64,000 nucleotides of DNA from Anatilimnocola aggregata. Lineage in GTDB: Bacteria > Planctomycetota > Planctomycetia > Pirellulales > Pirellulaceae. The position numbers and the translations under genes were made by a program. The stretch covers positions 1,240,001 through 1,304,000 of the forward strand of contig NZ_CP036274.1 in the NCBI RefSeq assembly GCF_007747655.1. Reading direction: 5' to 3'. Below the pieces are notes generated by a model. That model was not told the origin of the DNA. It saw nothing but the letters and a program-made list of their open reading frames with translations, and did no database searches. Each line of letters begins with the position of its first letter. Position 1 is the first letter of the stretch. Of the stretch, positions 15,518 to 24,966 are shown piece by piece.

Positions 15518-17887
15518 CTATGGTTTGAGCGGAACAGAGGCCGCGCGGCGGGACTCGAGCGTATCGAGCAAACCGCCCAAGACAGCTTGGGTGTTTGCGT
15601 CCAGCGTTGCGCTGGAGTTGTAACGTTCGTATTGAGCGATGATCTGTGGCTTGGTCAGCAGGATGCCTCGCTTCTTTACCGCGGCGGCAAAAGCGGCTGC
15701 TGCGGCCTGACGATCGGCCAAGGCGCGCGCTGGCTGGCTGGCCGTATCGACCAGTGCAGTCTGAGCTTTAGGCGTCGCCAGGGTGGCAAGTACTTCCGTC
15801 GCAGCAGCGGCCAGCGACGGATTGCCCAGAGCCGTGATAACTGAGCCCTCTTGCCGCAGCACATCGAACCGATTGAGCGAGTTGTTGTCGCTGGCCAAGG
15901 TTTGCAGGGCAGCTAATGCGGCCCGACCATGAGCGTTTCGTTCTTCGCGCGATAGCAATTCTCGCCCGCCGCGCTGGCGAACTTGCCCCGCGATGAACGC
16001 CGTGGTTTCGCTGGTGTGAGGTCTGGGTACGACCAACGTGCGACGATCGTCGGCCAGCAACACGCCGACGGAATCCACGTTATACGAACGAATCTTGCCT
16101 ACCGGATCGCGCAAAGTTTGATCCGCAACGATGGTCGGCAGGTCATCGACGTGATCCGTCCCAATCATCACACCAATGGGAATTAAGGCCGTACGACGAT
16201 CGCGCCGCAGCAGTTGCACCATCTCGGTCACCGGCAGATCAAGCGCATCGCTGATCAAGATCAAGTCGTAATCGGGGCTCGTCGTAGCCAGGCGAAACGC
16301 GTCGCGACTGTTCGTGGCCACTTCGCCAAAATAACCTTGATCGGACAGCAAGCCGACGATGGTTTGGGCATAGGCGGCGCGAGCATCGACGACCAATACG
16401 CGGTCGACACCAGCGGTACGAACAGCTTCACCCAGCACTTCGGTCAGGTGGCTGGCACCCGGAAATGATGTCTGCGGTTGCAGCTTGACAATCGCCAGCG
16501 CTGCCGCCAAACGGACGCGACGATCGGCGTGCGTGAGCGCCTGGGGCAACACGTTGGGTGCGCTGCTTTCCGAACTGAGCAACTTCGCGTCGCCAATTTC
16601 GCCCAACACTTCCAAAGCGGCAATCGCCGCCGCATGACGTTTCTCGGCCATCGCCAGGGCGAGTACATCGGCCACCATTTCTGGACCAGCCTCAGTGGCC
16701 AGCACAAAAGCGGGCGAATTCTTTGCCAGCGGACGAGCCACGCCCCCAATGGCTTTGGAAAATTCCAGGTGGTGGAGCAGTCGCAGGCGCTGGTATTCAG
16801 CGCTCTGAGGCTCCATCCGTTGCAAGTCGGTCGCAATGCGGGCATTCAATTGGCGAATGGCATCTTCGAGTGGCAGACTGCTTGAGACCGGGCTCGCCTT
16901 CGCGGCATCCCATTGCCAAACAATCGTCTTGTTGTCGGCATTCGGTTTAAAAGGATGCTGACCTTCAGCAATCTGGCGCAACTGGCGAACGAGATATTCC
17001 TCGCTGTCTTTTCGTGGTGGCACGCCACCCATAATCTGAGTTAAGGCACGTCGCGCGGCGGTGCGAAGTTCGGGTGAAACGCTGTCGGCCCACGCAGGCG
17101 CGAGGAGATGACGCACTGCATCGCGCGAGTTCATCAAGCCTAACGCATTGGCAGCGACGACCTGCATCGGCTCGGGTGCGCCAGCCAGCACACCAATCAG
17201 GGGAGCTTCCGAAGTCGTCGCCAGATCGACGAGGGCCTGGTAAAGACCCGAATGTTCAGCCGCCCGACTGGGGTCTGCTAGCGCTTGCAATACAGGACCA
17301 ACGAGCGCTGGACCCGCTTGTTCGAGTCGCACAATCGCGCTCGAAGCGGCTTCGAAGTCGGAATTGCTAAGAATCTTCACGAGTGCCGCGAGTCGAGCCG
17401 GATCTTCAGCCAGCTTACGAGCCGCAGTCAGGACCAGTGTCGAGACCTGTTGCCCTTCCGGTTGCAGGTCGACCGTGGTGCTGAGCTTGAGGAAATAGTC
17501 CGAACCAAGCTTGCCCACGAGGGGGGCCAGGTCTTCTTCCGGAAACTTGGCATCCAGGAACTTCGTCAGATAGCGTTTGGCTTCGTCATCGCGGCCGAAG
17601 TTTTGCACCGCCAAGGCAGCTTGCAGAATAGCTTCAGGTGTCTTGGGGTTCGACTCGCGCAGTTGCAGAATCACCTCGGATTCCGCACGCGGGATGTCAG
17701 CCGCTTCGCCTGCTTCTCTCTTCGTAGGTTTTGGATCCCCGGCCCCATCACCAAACGGATCGGCGCCACCTTTGCCCGGCGGCGGTTGCGCGCCAACCTG
17801 CAGCAGCCACACCGGGCTCGAAAGTAGCAGCAGGCCGCCACACCAGAGGATTTTGGCGAGCAGCGATGGAGCAGGAGAATTGATCAT
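15518..17887 (-). CDS. exported HEAT-repeat protein with degenerate receiver-like domain
   Basis: The protein has 789 aa. A signal peptide or anchor (ILWCGGLLLLSSPVWLLQVGAQ) is followed by a Pro/Gly/Asp-rich spacer. Residues about 75-480 are alpha-helical HEAT-type repeats (ALVGPVLQALADPSR, VVAANALGLMNSRDAVRHLL, RRVRLAAALAIVKLQP). Residues about 497-580 look like a CheY-type receiver fold: VDRVLVVDARAAYAQTIVGLLSDQGY, then PDYDLILISDALDLP, then IPIGVMIGT. Key receiver residues are changed: the acidic pair reads DA, and the phospho-Asp strand is shifted to ILISD. More helical repeats follow. A receiver domain behind a signal peptide is odd, because phosphorelay occurs in the cytoplasm. It is probably a scaffold. 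Confidence 0.75.
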   Translation of the reverse strand: MINSPAPSLLAKILWCGGLLLLSSPVWLLQVGAQPPPGKGGADPFGDGAGDPKPTKREAGEAADIPRAESEVILQLRESNPKTPEAILQAALAVQNFGRDDEAKRYLTKFLDAKFPEEDLAPLVGKLGSDYFLKLSTTVDLQPEGQQVSTLVLTAARKLAEDPARLAALVKILSNSDFEAASSAIVRLEQAGPALVGPVLQALADPSRAAEHSGLYQALVDLATTSEAPLIGVLAGAPEPMQVVAANALGLMNSRDAVRHLLAPAWADSVSPELRTAARRALTQIMGGVPPRKDSEEYLVRQLRQIAEGQHPFKPNADNKTIVWQWDAAKASPVSSSLPLEDAIRQLNARIATDLQRMEPQSAEYQRLRLLHHLEFSKAIGGVARPLAKNSPAFVLATEAGPEMVADVLALAMAEKRHAAAIAALEVLGEIGDAKLLSSESSAPNVLPQALTHADRRVRLAAALAIVKLQPQTSFPGASHLTEVLGEAVRTAGVDRVLVVDARAAYAQTIVGLLSDQGYFGEVATNSRDAFRLATTSPDYDLILISDALDLPVTEMVQLLRRDRRTALIPIGVMIGTDHVDDLPTIVADQTLRDPVGKIRSYNVDSVGVLLADDRRTLVVPRPHTSETTAFIAGQVRQRGGRELLSREERNAHGRAALAALQTLASDNNSLNRFDVLRQEGSVITALGNPSLAAAATEVLATLATPKAQTALVDTASQPARALADRQAAAAAFAAAVKKRGILLTKPQIIAQYERYNSSATLDANTQAVLGGLLDTLESRRAASVPLKP

Positions 17888-17946
17888 AAAGAGCGAAACT
17901 TCGGCGAGTGGAAACGATCTCGCAGCACCCTTGGTGCGCGCGACGG

Positions 17947-19377
17947 CTATTTCTCTAGCGTAATTGCTCCTTCGTCGGATTTCAGGACTGCCGGGTCTGT
18001 TTGATACAACCGGCTTCGCCAGATCTCGATCTGGCGGCGAACTTCACTGGGAGCAGTCGAACCGTAGCTGCGAAACGCGGCCACGGCCTTATCGACCCCC
18101 AGAATCTCGCGCACGCTTTCATCCAGGTCCGGATGGGCGGCTTGTAGCGTCTCTAACGGCAACTCAGCCAGCGAGACCCCTTGTTGCATGGCCTGATTCA
18201 CCAGCGAACCTACCAGGTGATGGGCCGTCCGCTGGGCGATTCCCTTTTGAATCAAGTATTCCATCAACGTGGTCGCGTCGAGATAGCCGCGGTCCAGTTT
18301 CGCGGCGATCCCTTCGCGGTTGAGCTTCGCGCCAGCCACCAATGGAGCCGCTAATTCCAAACATAGCTCGACGGTTTCAAATGAGTCGAATAGCGGTGGC
18401 TTGTCTTCTTGCAGGTCGCGGTTGTACGCCAGCGGCAAGCCTTTAATCAGCACCAGCAAAGTTTGCAGATGGCCAATGACACGGGCCGATTTGCCGCGAG
18501 TCAGTTCCAGCACATCGGGATTGATCTTTTGCGGCATGATCGACGAGCCGGTGCAGAACTCGTGCGGCAACTTGAGGAAGTTGAACTCGGCAGTCGACCA
18601 CAGAATCCATTCTTCGGCCCAGGTGCTCAGGTGGGCGGCAATCAGCGAGAGAACGAACGCCGATTCCACGACGAAATCACGGTCGCTACTCACATCGAGG
18701 CTGTTGCCGGCCACGCTATCGAACTTCAGCCGCTGCATGACATCGTGGCGGTCGATGGGAAGTGTCGTGCCCGCGAGCGCGGCAGCGCCGAGTGAGCAGA
18801 CGTTCGTCCGTTTGCGGCAATCTTTCACCCGGTCGATATCGCGGGCCAGTTTTTCGCAGTAAGCCAACCAATAGTGCGGCGCGAGCACCGGTTGGGCCCG
18901 CTGCATGTGCGTATAGCCGGGCAGAATGACCTCGAAGTCACCCTCGCAGCGGTCGAAGAACGCCCGCTGCAGGTTCTCGAGACCGTCCTTGATCCGGTCG
19001 AGGGCGTCGCGAACCCAGAGCCGCAGATCGGTAGCAACTTGATCGTTTCGACTGCGGCCGGTGTGCAACTTGCGGCCCACATCCCCCAGACGCTCGATCA
19101 GCGCCTGTTCGATGTGCATGTGGATGTCTTCGAGCGCGATGCTGAACGGAAATACGTCGTGCTCAATTTCCTTGCCAATCTGCTGAAGGGTCGCGCAGAT
19201 CTGGTCCCGCTCATGTGGCGTCAATACGCCCACTTCTGCCAGCATCTGGGCATGGGCGGTGCTTCCCTGAATATCGTGCGCATAGAGGCGGCGGTCGAAG
19301 CTGATGCTCTCGGTAAATCGCTCAACTCGGCGATCGGTCGCCTGCGTGAAAACCCCGCTACGGGAAGGAGTTGCCAA
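17947..19377 (-). CDS. argH: argininosuccinate lyase
   Basis: The protein has 476 aa, full length. It splits argininosuccinate into arginine and fumarate, the last step of arginine synthesis, as a cytoplasmic tetramer. Seen in the sequence: [23 protein letters not shown] at the start, [37 protein letters not shown], and the fumarase/aspartase superfamily signature [12 protein letters not shown] containing the catalytic serine loop. The C-terminal domain [24 protein letters not shown] is also intact. It stands alone, with no other arg gene adjacent. Confidence 0.96.
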   Translation of the reverse strand: MATPSRSGVFTQATDRRVERFTESISFDRRLYAHDIQGSTAHAQMLAEVGVLTPHERDQICATLQQIGKEIEHDVFPFSIALEDIHMHIEQALIERLGDVGRKLHTGRSRNDQVATDLRLWVRDALDRIKDGLENLQRAFFDRCEGDFEVILPGYTHMQRAQPVLAPHYWLAYCEKLARDIDRVKDCRKRTNVCSLGAAALAGTTLPIDRHDVMQRLKFDSVAGNSLDVSSDRDFVVESAFVLSLIAAHLSTWAEEWILWSTAEFNFLKLPHEFCTGSSIMPQKINPDVLELTRGKSARVIGHLQTLLVLIKGLPLAYNRDLQEDKPPLFDSFETVELCLELAAPLVAGAKLNREGIAAKLDRGYLDATTLMEYLIQKGIAQRTAHHLVGSLVNQAMQQGVSLAELPLETLQAAHPDLDESVREILGVDKAVAAFRSYGSTAPSEVRRQIEIWRSRLYQTDPAVLKSDEGAITLEK

Positions 19378-19851
19378 TCGGGGACTCGCGAAAATAGGGA
19401 GGTGACGGGACGGATTTGAAGAGGCGTTCCATCCATGAAAACAACCGCTAAATTGCAGTCGTTCTAGCTCTCAGGAGAGTGATAAGCATTGTCATGCTAG
19501 AAACGCGGGCCAACGTTGTCAACGAGCGGCAAGCCGGTGTTTCGCCTAAAGAACGGGCACGCTAGTCAGACAATCGTGCAGAGTGCGGGTTCGTTCACCT
19601 GCGGAGATTACTTTTTCGACCCGATTCGGCCTGCTGAAAGGGGAAGTGCGAATAGCAAGGCTCATCGGACTCGATCGCGAGACAGTGGAAGATAGTCAGC
19701 CCTAGCCGACAAGCTGAGGAGCCTGAATCGGCCCACGACCAGGTTGAGATGAAAATCGCAGTCTCCGCGACGGCTCAATTCAGCTCGCGCTAACGAACGT
19801 AGGTTCAGGCGGGCTATTGAAAGAAGCGGGGATGTAATAGGACTGCCCGAA
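19378..19851. other. intergenic region
   Basis: About 470 bases with no supported gene. The only long frame (minus strand 19662-20216) is a serine/arginine-rich shadow running into the coiled-coil gene. It presumably holds the argH promoter near its left end. I see no clear hairpin, repeat or RNA gene. Confidence 0.5.
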
Positions 19852-21312
19852 TCACGCTGCAGCGGGCGAAGTCGTGGCTTCCCGCAATTGCGTGGCGAGG
19901 TCGCGGATCTCTTGCTCGTAGCGGCGACGTTCGTCGTGCAGGTTTTGCCGCGAAGCGCGCAGTTCCTGCTGCTCGGATTCGAGCTGTTGTTCTCGTTCGA
20001 CCAACTGCCGAGCCTGCTGTTCGATGCCGGCCTGGCGAGCCGAGCCCCAGTTGCGAACTTCCTGCCGTTCGGCGGTGAGCAACTGATGCTGCCCTTGCAG
20101 TCGCTCGGCCAATTGGACGAGCTCGTCCTTTTGCTTGGTAAGGGCCTTCTGCTCCTGTTCGTACTGCTGACTGAGTTGTAGCCGGAGTGAAGCGATCGAG
20201 CGGGTGATTTCGGCACTACTCAGCCGCCCGGTGATTTGGGCCCACAGTTGCTCGGCAATCAGCCGCATTTCGAGCGACTGGCGATGGACCAGCCCGATTT
20301 CGGTTCGCATTTGCTCCATGGCCACGCGTTGACGCTCGACAATTGCTTCGCGACTTTCGAGTTCCCGCTTGCGTGACACAAATTCCAAGTCGATCGCTTG
20401 CAGGCGTTCATCCCAGGCAGCTCGTTCTCGCTGCAGTTGGTTGGTCCCTTGCACGCGCATCCGTTCGAAGTCGACGCGTTCTTGATCGAGCCGCTGCTGC
20501 TGCTCGCGCAGAACTTGCTCGCCTGTCTCCAACTTGCGGCGACGACCGGCGATCTCAAAATCGAGCTCTTGCCGTTCTTCTGCCACTGCGCGAGTCCAAA
20601 CTTCTTCGGCCCGTTCGCGCTGCTGGCGGGCAGCGGCTTCTTCATGTTTCTGCTGCAATTGCCAAAGGGACTGGGCGTGCGAAAAGGCCGCAGCTTGCCG
20701 ATCGAGTTCCTGGCGGCGCTGGCGCAGTTGCAGATCGAGGGCCTTCAGTTCTTGTTCGCGGGTGATGATCTGCTCGGCCCGTTCATCGAGCGTCTGAACC
20801 TGCTGCTCGCCGATGGCCACTTCGCTCGACCGCTGCTGCAGGTCTTCCACTTGCCGGCAGAGTTCCCCTTCGCGCTGTTGAAACTCATATTCTCGCTCGC
20901 GCTGCCAGAGGCGGGCAGAACGGAGGTCGGCTTCGAGTTGGGCAATGCGGGCGTTGAGTTGCGATTCGCGGCGGTCGACTTCCGTCAGCCGGGCTTTCAA
21001 GTGTCCTGCTAACTGAGCAGCCTGTAGTTGCAACTGTTCTTCGCGGAGGGCCAGATCTTGCAGCGGGTCGCGCGGGACTGCTGTGGCGTGAAAAATCTCG
21101 TCGTTCTCGGCGGCGGCGGTCAGGGCTGAATCGGCCAAGGCCGCCATCATTTCGGGCGTTGTCGTGGCAGCTGAACCGGTCCCCTCATGGGCTGCATCGA
21201 TGCGATGGGGCGAAACCGACTGGTCCCTAGACGACAGAGTCTCGCTAGCAGTGGTTGCTGCGTCCTTAGTCTTGCCGGCGCGAGTTTTGGTCATGGTATC
21301 GGTCTCCGGCAT
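19852..21312 (-). CDS. long coiled-coil protein
   Basis: The protein has 486 aa, very rich in Gln, Glu, Arg and Leu from about residue 85 to 475, with continuous heptad-like pattern (LQLQAAQLAGHLKARL, EQQVQTLDERAEQIITREQEL, LQLSQQYEQEQKALTKQKDELVQ). Residues 1-80 are low-complexity Ser/Thr/Ala. There is no signal peptide and no membrane helix, so it should be cytoplasmic. Such proteins act as filaments, spacers or scaffolds; a specific function cannot be inferred. The reading frame is well supported by continuous coiled coil. A second in-frame ATG at codon 7 is an alternative start. Confidence 0.8.
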   Translation of the reverse strand: MPETDTMTKTRAGKTKDAATTASETLSSRDQSVSPHRIDAAHEGTGSAATTTPEMMAALADSALTAAAENDEIFHATAVPRDPLQDLALREEQLQLQAAQLAGHLKARLTEVDRRESQLNARIAQLEADLRSARLWQREREYEFQQREGELCRQVEDLQQRSSEVAIGEQQVQTLDERAEQIITREQELKALDLQLRQRRQELDRQAAAFSHAQSLWQLQQKHEEAAARQQRERAEEVWTRAVAEERQELDFEIAGRRRKLETGEQVLREQQQRLDQERVDFERMRVQGTNQLQRERAAWDERLQAIDLEFVSRKRELESREAIVERQRVAMEQMRTEIGLVHRQSLEMRLIAEQLWAQITGRLSSAEITRSIASLRLQLSQQYEQEQKALTKQKDELVQLAERLQGQHQLLTAERQEVRNWGSARQAGIEQQARQLVEREQQLESEQQELRASRQNLHDERRRYEQEIRDLATQLREATTSPAAA

Positions 21313-21608
21313 ACTCTCGGCCAGCAGGCCCGGTCAGCTGTCCGGGCTTAGCAGTCGTCAAGGTCCGCGCAATCGTTAAAGCTTCTCGCGTTCAATCGGC
21401 AAAATCGGACCCGAACATCAGTCCGTTGTTCCCAGAACCGGTGAATTGGTGGCCACAGCCTACCCACGTCGCCGAAGTTCTTTGGGCTAAGGCTGCCCAG
21501 CCCCGCTAGCAGGCGATGCTTGCGTCTGTCCGCGGCGCGTGCGACAATCCCGCCCCAGCGAAGCCGGTCTTGTGACCTGCCCCCGCATCCCGCCGGAGAT
21601 CCCCGTTC

Positions 21609-21896
21609 ATGAAGCTTGTACCCCTGGGCGACAAAGTCATCATTCGACGCCTACCTGCCGAAGAACGAACCGCGGGGGGCATCGTCCTGCCCGACTCCGC
21701 CCGCGAGAAGCCGCAGCAGGGTCGCGTCCTCTCTGTCGGCGATGGTGCCCTCCTCAGTGACGGCCGCCGCAGCCCGTTGACCGTTCAAGAGGGGGATCGG
21801 GTCATGTTTCACGCCTACGCGGGGAACGAGCTGAAAATTAACAACCAGGAGCTTCTCATCTGCCGCGAAGACGACATTCTGGCGATACTCGACTGA
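21609..21896 (+). CDS. groES: co-chaperonin GroES
   Basis: The protein has 95 aa, the normal GroES size. It caps the GroEL chamber during protein folding. The conserved N-terminus is VPLGDKVIIRRLPAEERTAGGIVLPDSAREKPQQG, which contains the mobile loop (TAGGIVLPDSA) that binds GroEL. GRVLSVGDG, VQEGDRVMFHAYAGNELKI and EDDILAIL complete the beta-barrel. No groEL gene follows; the next gene is a squalene-cyclase-fold protein. Planctomycetes commonly have several groES/groEL copies, so this one must work with a distant GroEL. No CIRCE-type inverted repeat (TTAGCACTC) is seen upstream. Confidence 0.95.
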   Translation: MKLVPLGDKVIIRRLPAEERTAGGIVLPDSAREKPQQGRVLSVGDGALLSDGRRSPLTVQEGDRVMFHAYAGNELKINNQELLICREDDILAILD

Positions 21897-22033
21897 TTCT
21901 CTCGTATTACATTCGGTCTTACCGCCTCTAGAAAAACGCTGCTGTTCCGCAGATAATGCCGAAAGTCGTTCCCTTCTTGTCTGTTGCTTGCCAGATTGCA
22001 ACGGCCTACTTCTCTTTCTAGAGGATCCGGTTC

Positions 22034-23149
22034 ATGGTTCGTCGTTTCATGGCAGCAATGGTCTGCGCAGTTGTCTCTGGCACAATGTTGGTTCCCGCCC
22101 ACGTCTCGGGTGCCGACACCGCAAACAAAGCTTACGAGCCGATGGTCAACCGCGCCATCGAATTTCTCACCACCAAAGCCCAAGATGCCGACGGCGCTTA
22201 CAACGCCAAAGCGGGCCCCGCGATTACGGCACTCGTGACTGCTGCCCTGCTGCGGCACGGTCGTTCGCCGGCCGATCCGCAAATCGCCAAGAGCCTGAAG
22301 TATCTCGAGAGCTTTGTCCGGGCCGATGGTGGCATTCATGCAGCCGAAACAAGTCACAAGAACTACGAAACCGCGATTTCGCTCGTCGCCTTCGGCCTGG
22401 CCAATAAAGATGGCAAATACGATACGATTCTGAAAGCTGGCGAGAAGTACATGAAGAGCCTGCAGTGGGGTGCGACCGATGGAAAGGCACCGAGCGATGT
22501 CGAGTACGGTGGCGCAGGCTACGGCAAGAACAAGCGGCCCGATCTCTCGAACACCAGCTTCTTCATCGATGCCCTCAAAGCAACCGGCAACGGCGAAAGC
22601 GACGAAGCGATGAAGCGGGCTTTGATCTTCGTCTCACGCTGCCAGAATCTGGAAACCCCGAACAACACCACCCCCTTCGCCGCCAAAAAGCCCGACGGCG
22701 GTTTCTATTACACTCCCGCTGCTGGCGGTTCCAGCCAGGCCGGCGTTGATGAAGAAACCGGCGCCCTGCGCAGTTATGCGTCGATGACTTACGCCGGACT
22801 CAAGAGCATGATTTATGCCGGCGTAGCGAAGGACGATCAGCGCGTAGTCGCGGCCCAGAAGTGGCTCGCCAAGAACTACGACCTGCAGAGCAATCCCGGC
22901 ATGGGCACCTCGGGCTTGTACTACTACTACCATACGATGGCTAAGACACTCGATGCTCTGGGGCAGGACAAGTTCGTTGATGAGAAGGGCGTGGCTCACG
23001 ACTGGCGTCAAGAAATCATCGAGACGCTGGCCGCCAAGCAGCAACCTGACGGGAGTTGGGTGAACGAAAACAACCGCTGGATGGAGGGCGATTCCGCCAT
23101 CGTCACCGGTTATGCCCTGCTCGCCCTGTCGTATTGCAAGGCGAAGTAA
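22034..23149 (+). CDS. exported prenyltransferase/squalene-cyclase-repeat protein
   Basis: The protein has 371 aa with a signal peptide (FMAAMVCAVVSGTMLVPAHVSGA). The body is built of alpha-alpha barrel repeats of the prenyltransferase/squalene oxidase type: PAITALVTAALLRHGRSP, YETAISLVAFGLA, LSNTSFFIDALKATG, ASMTYAGLKSMIYAGV, QPDGSWVNEN. The QxxxGSW-like QPDGSW is a QW-motif relative. The catalytic DXDD of true squalene-hopene cyclases is not seen, and export also argues against a cyclase role. It may be a periplasmic binding or structural protein. AGAGGA upstream of the ATG is a plausible ribosome site. A hairpin follows the stop. Confidence 0.83.
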   Translation: MVRRFMAAMVCAVVSGTMLVPAHVSGADTANKAYEPMVNRAIEFLTTKAQDADGAYNAKAGPAITALVTAALLRHGRSPADPQIAKSLKYLESFVRADGGIHAAETSHKNYETAISLVAFGLANKDGKYDTILKAGEKYMKSLQWGATDGKAPSDVEYGGAGYGKNKRPDLSNTSFFIDALKATGNGESDEAMKRALIFVSRCQNLETPNNTTPFAAKKPDGGFYYTPAAGGSSQAGVDEETGALRSYASMTYAGLKSMIYAGVAKDDQRVVAAQKWLAKNYDLQSNPGMGTSGLYYYYHTMAKTLDALGQDKFVDEKGVAHDWRQEIIETLAAKQQPDGSWVNENNRWMEGDSAIVTGYALLALSYCKAK

Positions 23150-23170
23150 CGTGGCTGTTGCCCTTAACTC

Positions 23171-23196
23171 GAAGCGTGGGCTTTAGCCCACGCTTC
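23171..23196. terminator. hairpin between convergent genes
   Basis: GAAGCGTGGGCT and AGCCCACGCTTC form a 12-bp near-continuous stem with a minimal TT loop, 21 bases after the rightward gene's stop and 34 bases after the leftward sulfite reductase stop at 23230. T-tracts are weak (TAATTT rightward). A further half copy, AGCCCACGC, occurs at about 23222. The motif may be an interspersed palindrome used as a bidirectional terminator. Confidence 0.6.
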
Positions 23197-23229
23197 TAAT
23201 TTGCCAAGTGGTGTGGACGAAAGCCCACG

Positions 23230-24966
23230 CTATTTGGCCACGGCGAAGTTATCGGCCCATTGAGCCAGGTCGGCTTGCCCCTTGCGATTGCAGAAATCGC
23301 CGAAGGTTTCACCCGCCTGACGGTCGGTCTTGAAGTAGACGAACAGCGGAGTGAGCGTACTCACAACCTCTTCCGCGGGTACATAGTCTTTGTACAAGCT
23401 GTTCAAGCGATCGCCGAGCAAGCGGCCACCGACGAAGAGTGTGTACTGCCCACGTGCGCGACCAACCAAGCCAACGTCGCAGTTGTAAGGTCGAGCACAG
23501 CCGTTTGGGCAGCCCGTCATGCGCACGGTGAACTTCTCGGTCGATAGTCCCAGCCGCGCTAGCTCCACTTCGAGTTGATCGATCATGCCGGGCAGCGCTC
23601 GTTCGCTTTCAGTGATGCTCAACCCGCAGGTCGGCCAGGCAACGCAGGCCATGCTATAGCGCCGGACTTCGCTGATCTCTTCCGTCAGCTTGACACCGTA
23701 CTTCTTCAGAATTGCTTCCAGCTGCGCCTTGTCTTTGGCTTCGATATCGGTGAAGAGCATGCTCTGATGCGCGGTCAGGCGAATGCCCGGCTTGAGCACC
23801 GTGCAAATCTCGCGGATCGCAGTCTTCAGTTGCATGTCAGCCGTGTCTTTGATTCGGCCATTTTCGATATTCAATCCATAGAACCACTTGCCGTCCCCTT
23901 GTTCGTCCCAGCCCATGTGGTCGTTGAAACCGTGGACATCGGTCGGATGTGGCTCCGGCAGCGGACCGCCGTAGTATTCTTCGACCTTGGCTTTGAACTT
24001 CTCGATGCCCCAATTGGCCACGACATATTTCAATCGTGCGATCTTGCGATCTTCGCGGTTGCCGAAGTCGCGCTGCACTTTGAAAACCGCTTCGACAATT
24101 TTGATCACATTGTGCGTGCCGGCAAAGCAGAGCCGCTTGGCCACTGCGGGGAAGGTCTTCTTGGCGGAAGGAGTTACACCCATGCCGCCACCGACGAGCA
24201 CGTTGTAACCGATGATCTTGTCACCATCGGTGACCGCCATTAGTCCCAGGTCGTTGGCATACAGATCGACGCAGTTATCGAAGTCGAAGCCAATCGCCAT
24301 CTTGAATTTGCGCGGCATGTAGTGCTTGCCGTAGATGGGTTCGACATCGAAGCCGTCACCGTTCGATTCGCTTTCGCCACCAACCAGTTGCTTATCGCCC
24401 GTTGAGGAATCGGTCAGCCACACTTCGTGATAAGCTTTGGTGCGCGGCGCGAAGTGCATGGCAATTTCGTGGGCCAGCGCTTGCGTCTCGCGATAGATCT
24501 TCTTCTTGTACGGCGCGGGGCAGCACATCACGTTGCGGTTCACGTCGCCGCAGGCGGCCAGCGTCGAGAGTTGGCACTCGTTGATGCGCTGAATCGTCCG
24601 CTTCAGGTTTTCCTTTAGCACCCCGTGCAACTGAAACGCCTGGCGCGACGTGATTCGCAGCGTCGTGTTACCCAGTTCGTCGCACAAGTTGAGTTCTTCC
24701 AGCACTTGATCGCTGGTGAGAATGCCGCCCGGAATGCGTGTCCGGACCATGAAGCTGTAGGCCTTCTTCTTCTTGCCGTCTTCCGAAACCTGGCCGCGCT
24801 CGTCCCGGTCATCCTGCTGATAGGTGCCGTGAAATTTGAGGAGCACTTCGCTGTCGTGGCCGAAATTCGGGTTTCCATCGACCATTTCATTCGCGAGAGG
24901 CCCAGCCAGAAAATTGCTGGCGTCTTTGATTCCCTCGACTTTGCTGAGCTTGGCTGGTTCGGTCAT
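23230..24966 (-). CDS. sir: assimilatory sulfite (or nitrite) reductase hemoprotein, siroheme/4Fe-4S
   Basis: The protein has 578 aa. It reduces sulfite to sulfide with six electrons for cysteine synthesis. It contains two ferredoxin-like halves and the siroheme/4Fe-4S cysteines in the classical spacing: ACVAWPTCGLSITESER (C-x5-C) and TGCPNGCARPYNCDVG (C-x3-C). RITSRQAFQLHGVLKENLK and VLVGGGMGVTP are conserved siroheme-contact regions. The close match of the two cysteine motifs to CysI/ferredoxin-sulfite reductase favours sulfite over nitrite. No flavoprotein CysJ gene is adjacent, so ferredoxin is the likely donor. An inverted repeat 84-117 bases upstream of the start is a candidate operator. 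Confidence 0.91.
   Translation of the reverse strand: MTEPAKLSKVEGIKDASNFLAGPLANEMVDGNPNFGHDSEVLLKFHGTYQQDDRDERGQVSEDGKKKKAYSFMVRTRIPGGILTSDQVLEELNLCDELGNTTLRITSRQAFQLHGVLKENLKRTIQRINECQLSTLAACGDVNRNVMCCPAPYKKKIYRETQALAHEIAMHFAPRTKAYHEVWLTDSSTGDKQLVGGESESNGDGFDVEPIYGKHYMPRKFKMAIGFDFDNCVDLYANDLGLMAVTDGDKIIGYNVLVGGGMGVTPSAKKTFPAVAKRLCFAGTHNVIKIVEAVFKVQRDFGNREDRKIARLKYVVANWGIEKFKAKVEEYYGGPLPEPHPTDVHGFNDHMGWDEQGDGKWFYGLNIENGRIKDTADMQLKTAIREICTVLKPGIRLTAHQSMLFTDIEAKDKAQLEAILKKYGVKLTEEISEVRRYSMACVAWPTCGLSITESERALPGMIDQLEVELARLGLSTEKFTVRMTGCPNGCARPYNCDVGLVGRARGQYTLFVGGRLLGDRLNSLYKDYVPAEEVVSTLTPLFVYFKTDRQAGETFGDFCNRKGQADLAQWADNFAVAK

Noticed and set aside
23171-23230. The repeated AGCCCACGC motif as a mobile element
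   Set aside because: Only one full palindrome and a half copy occur in the window; a terminator between convergent genes is the simpler reading.
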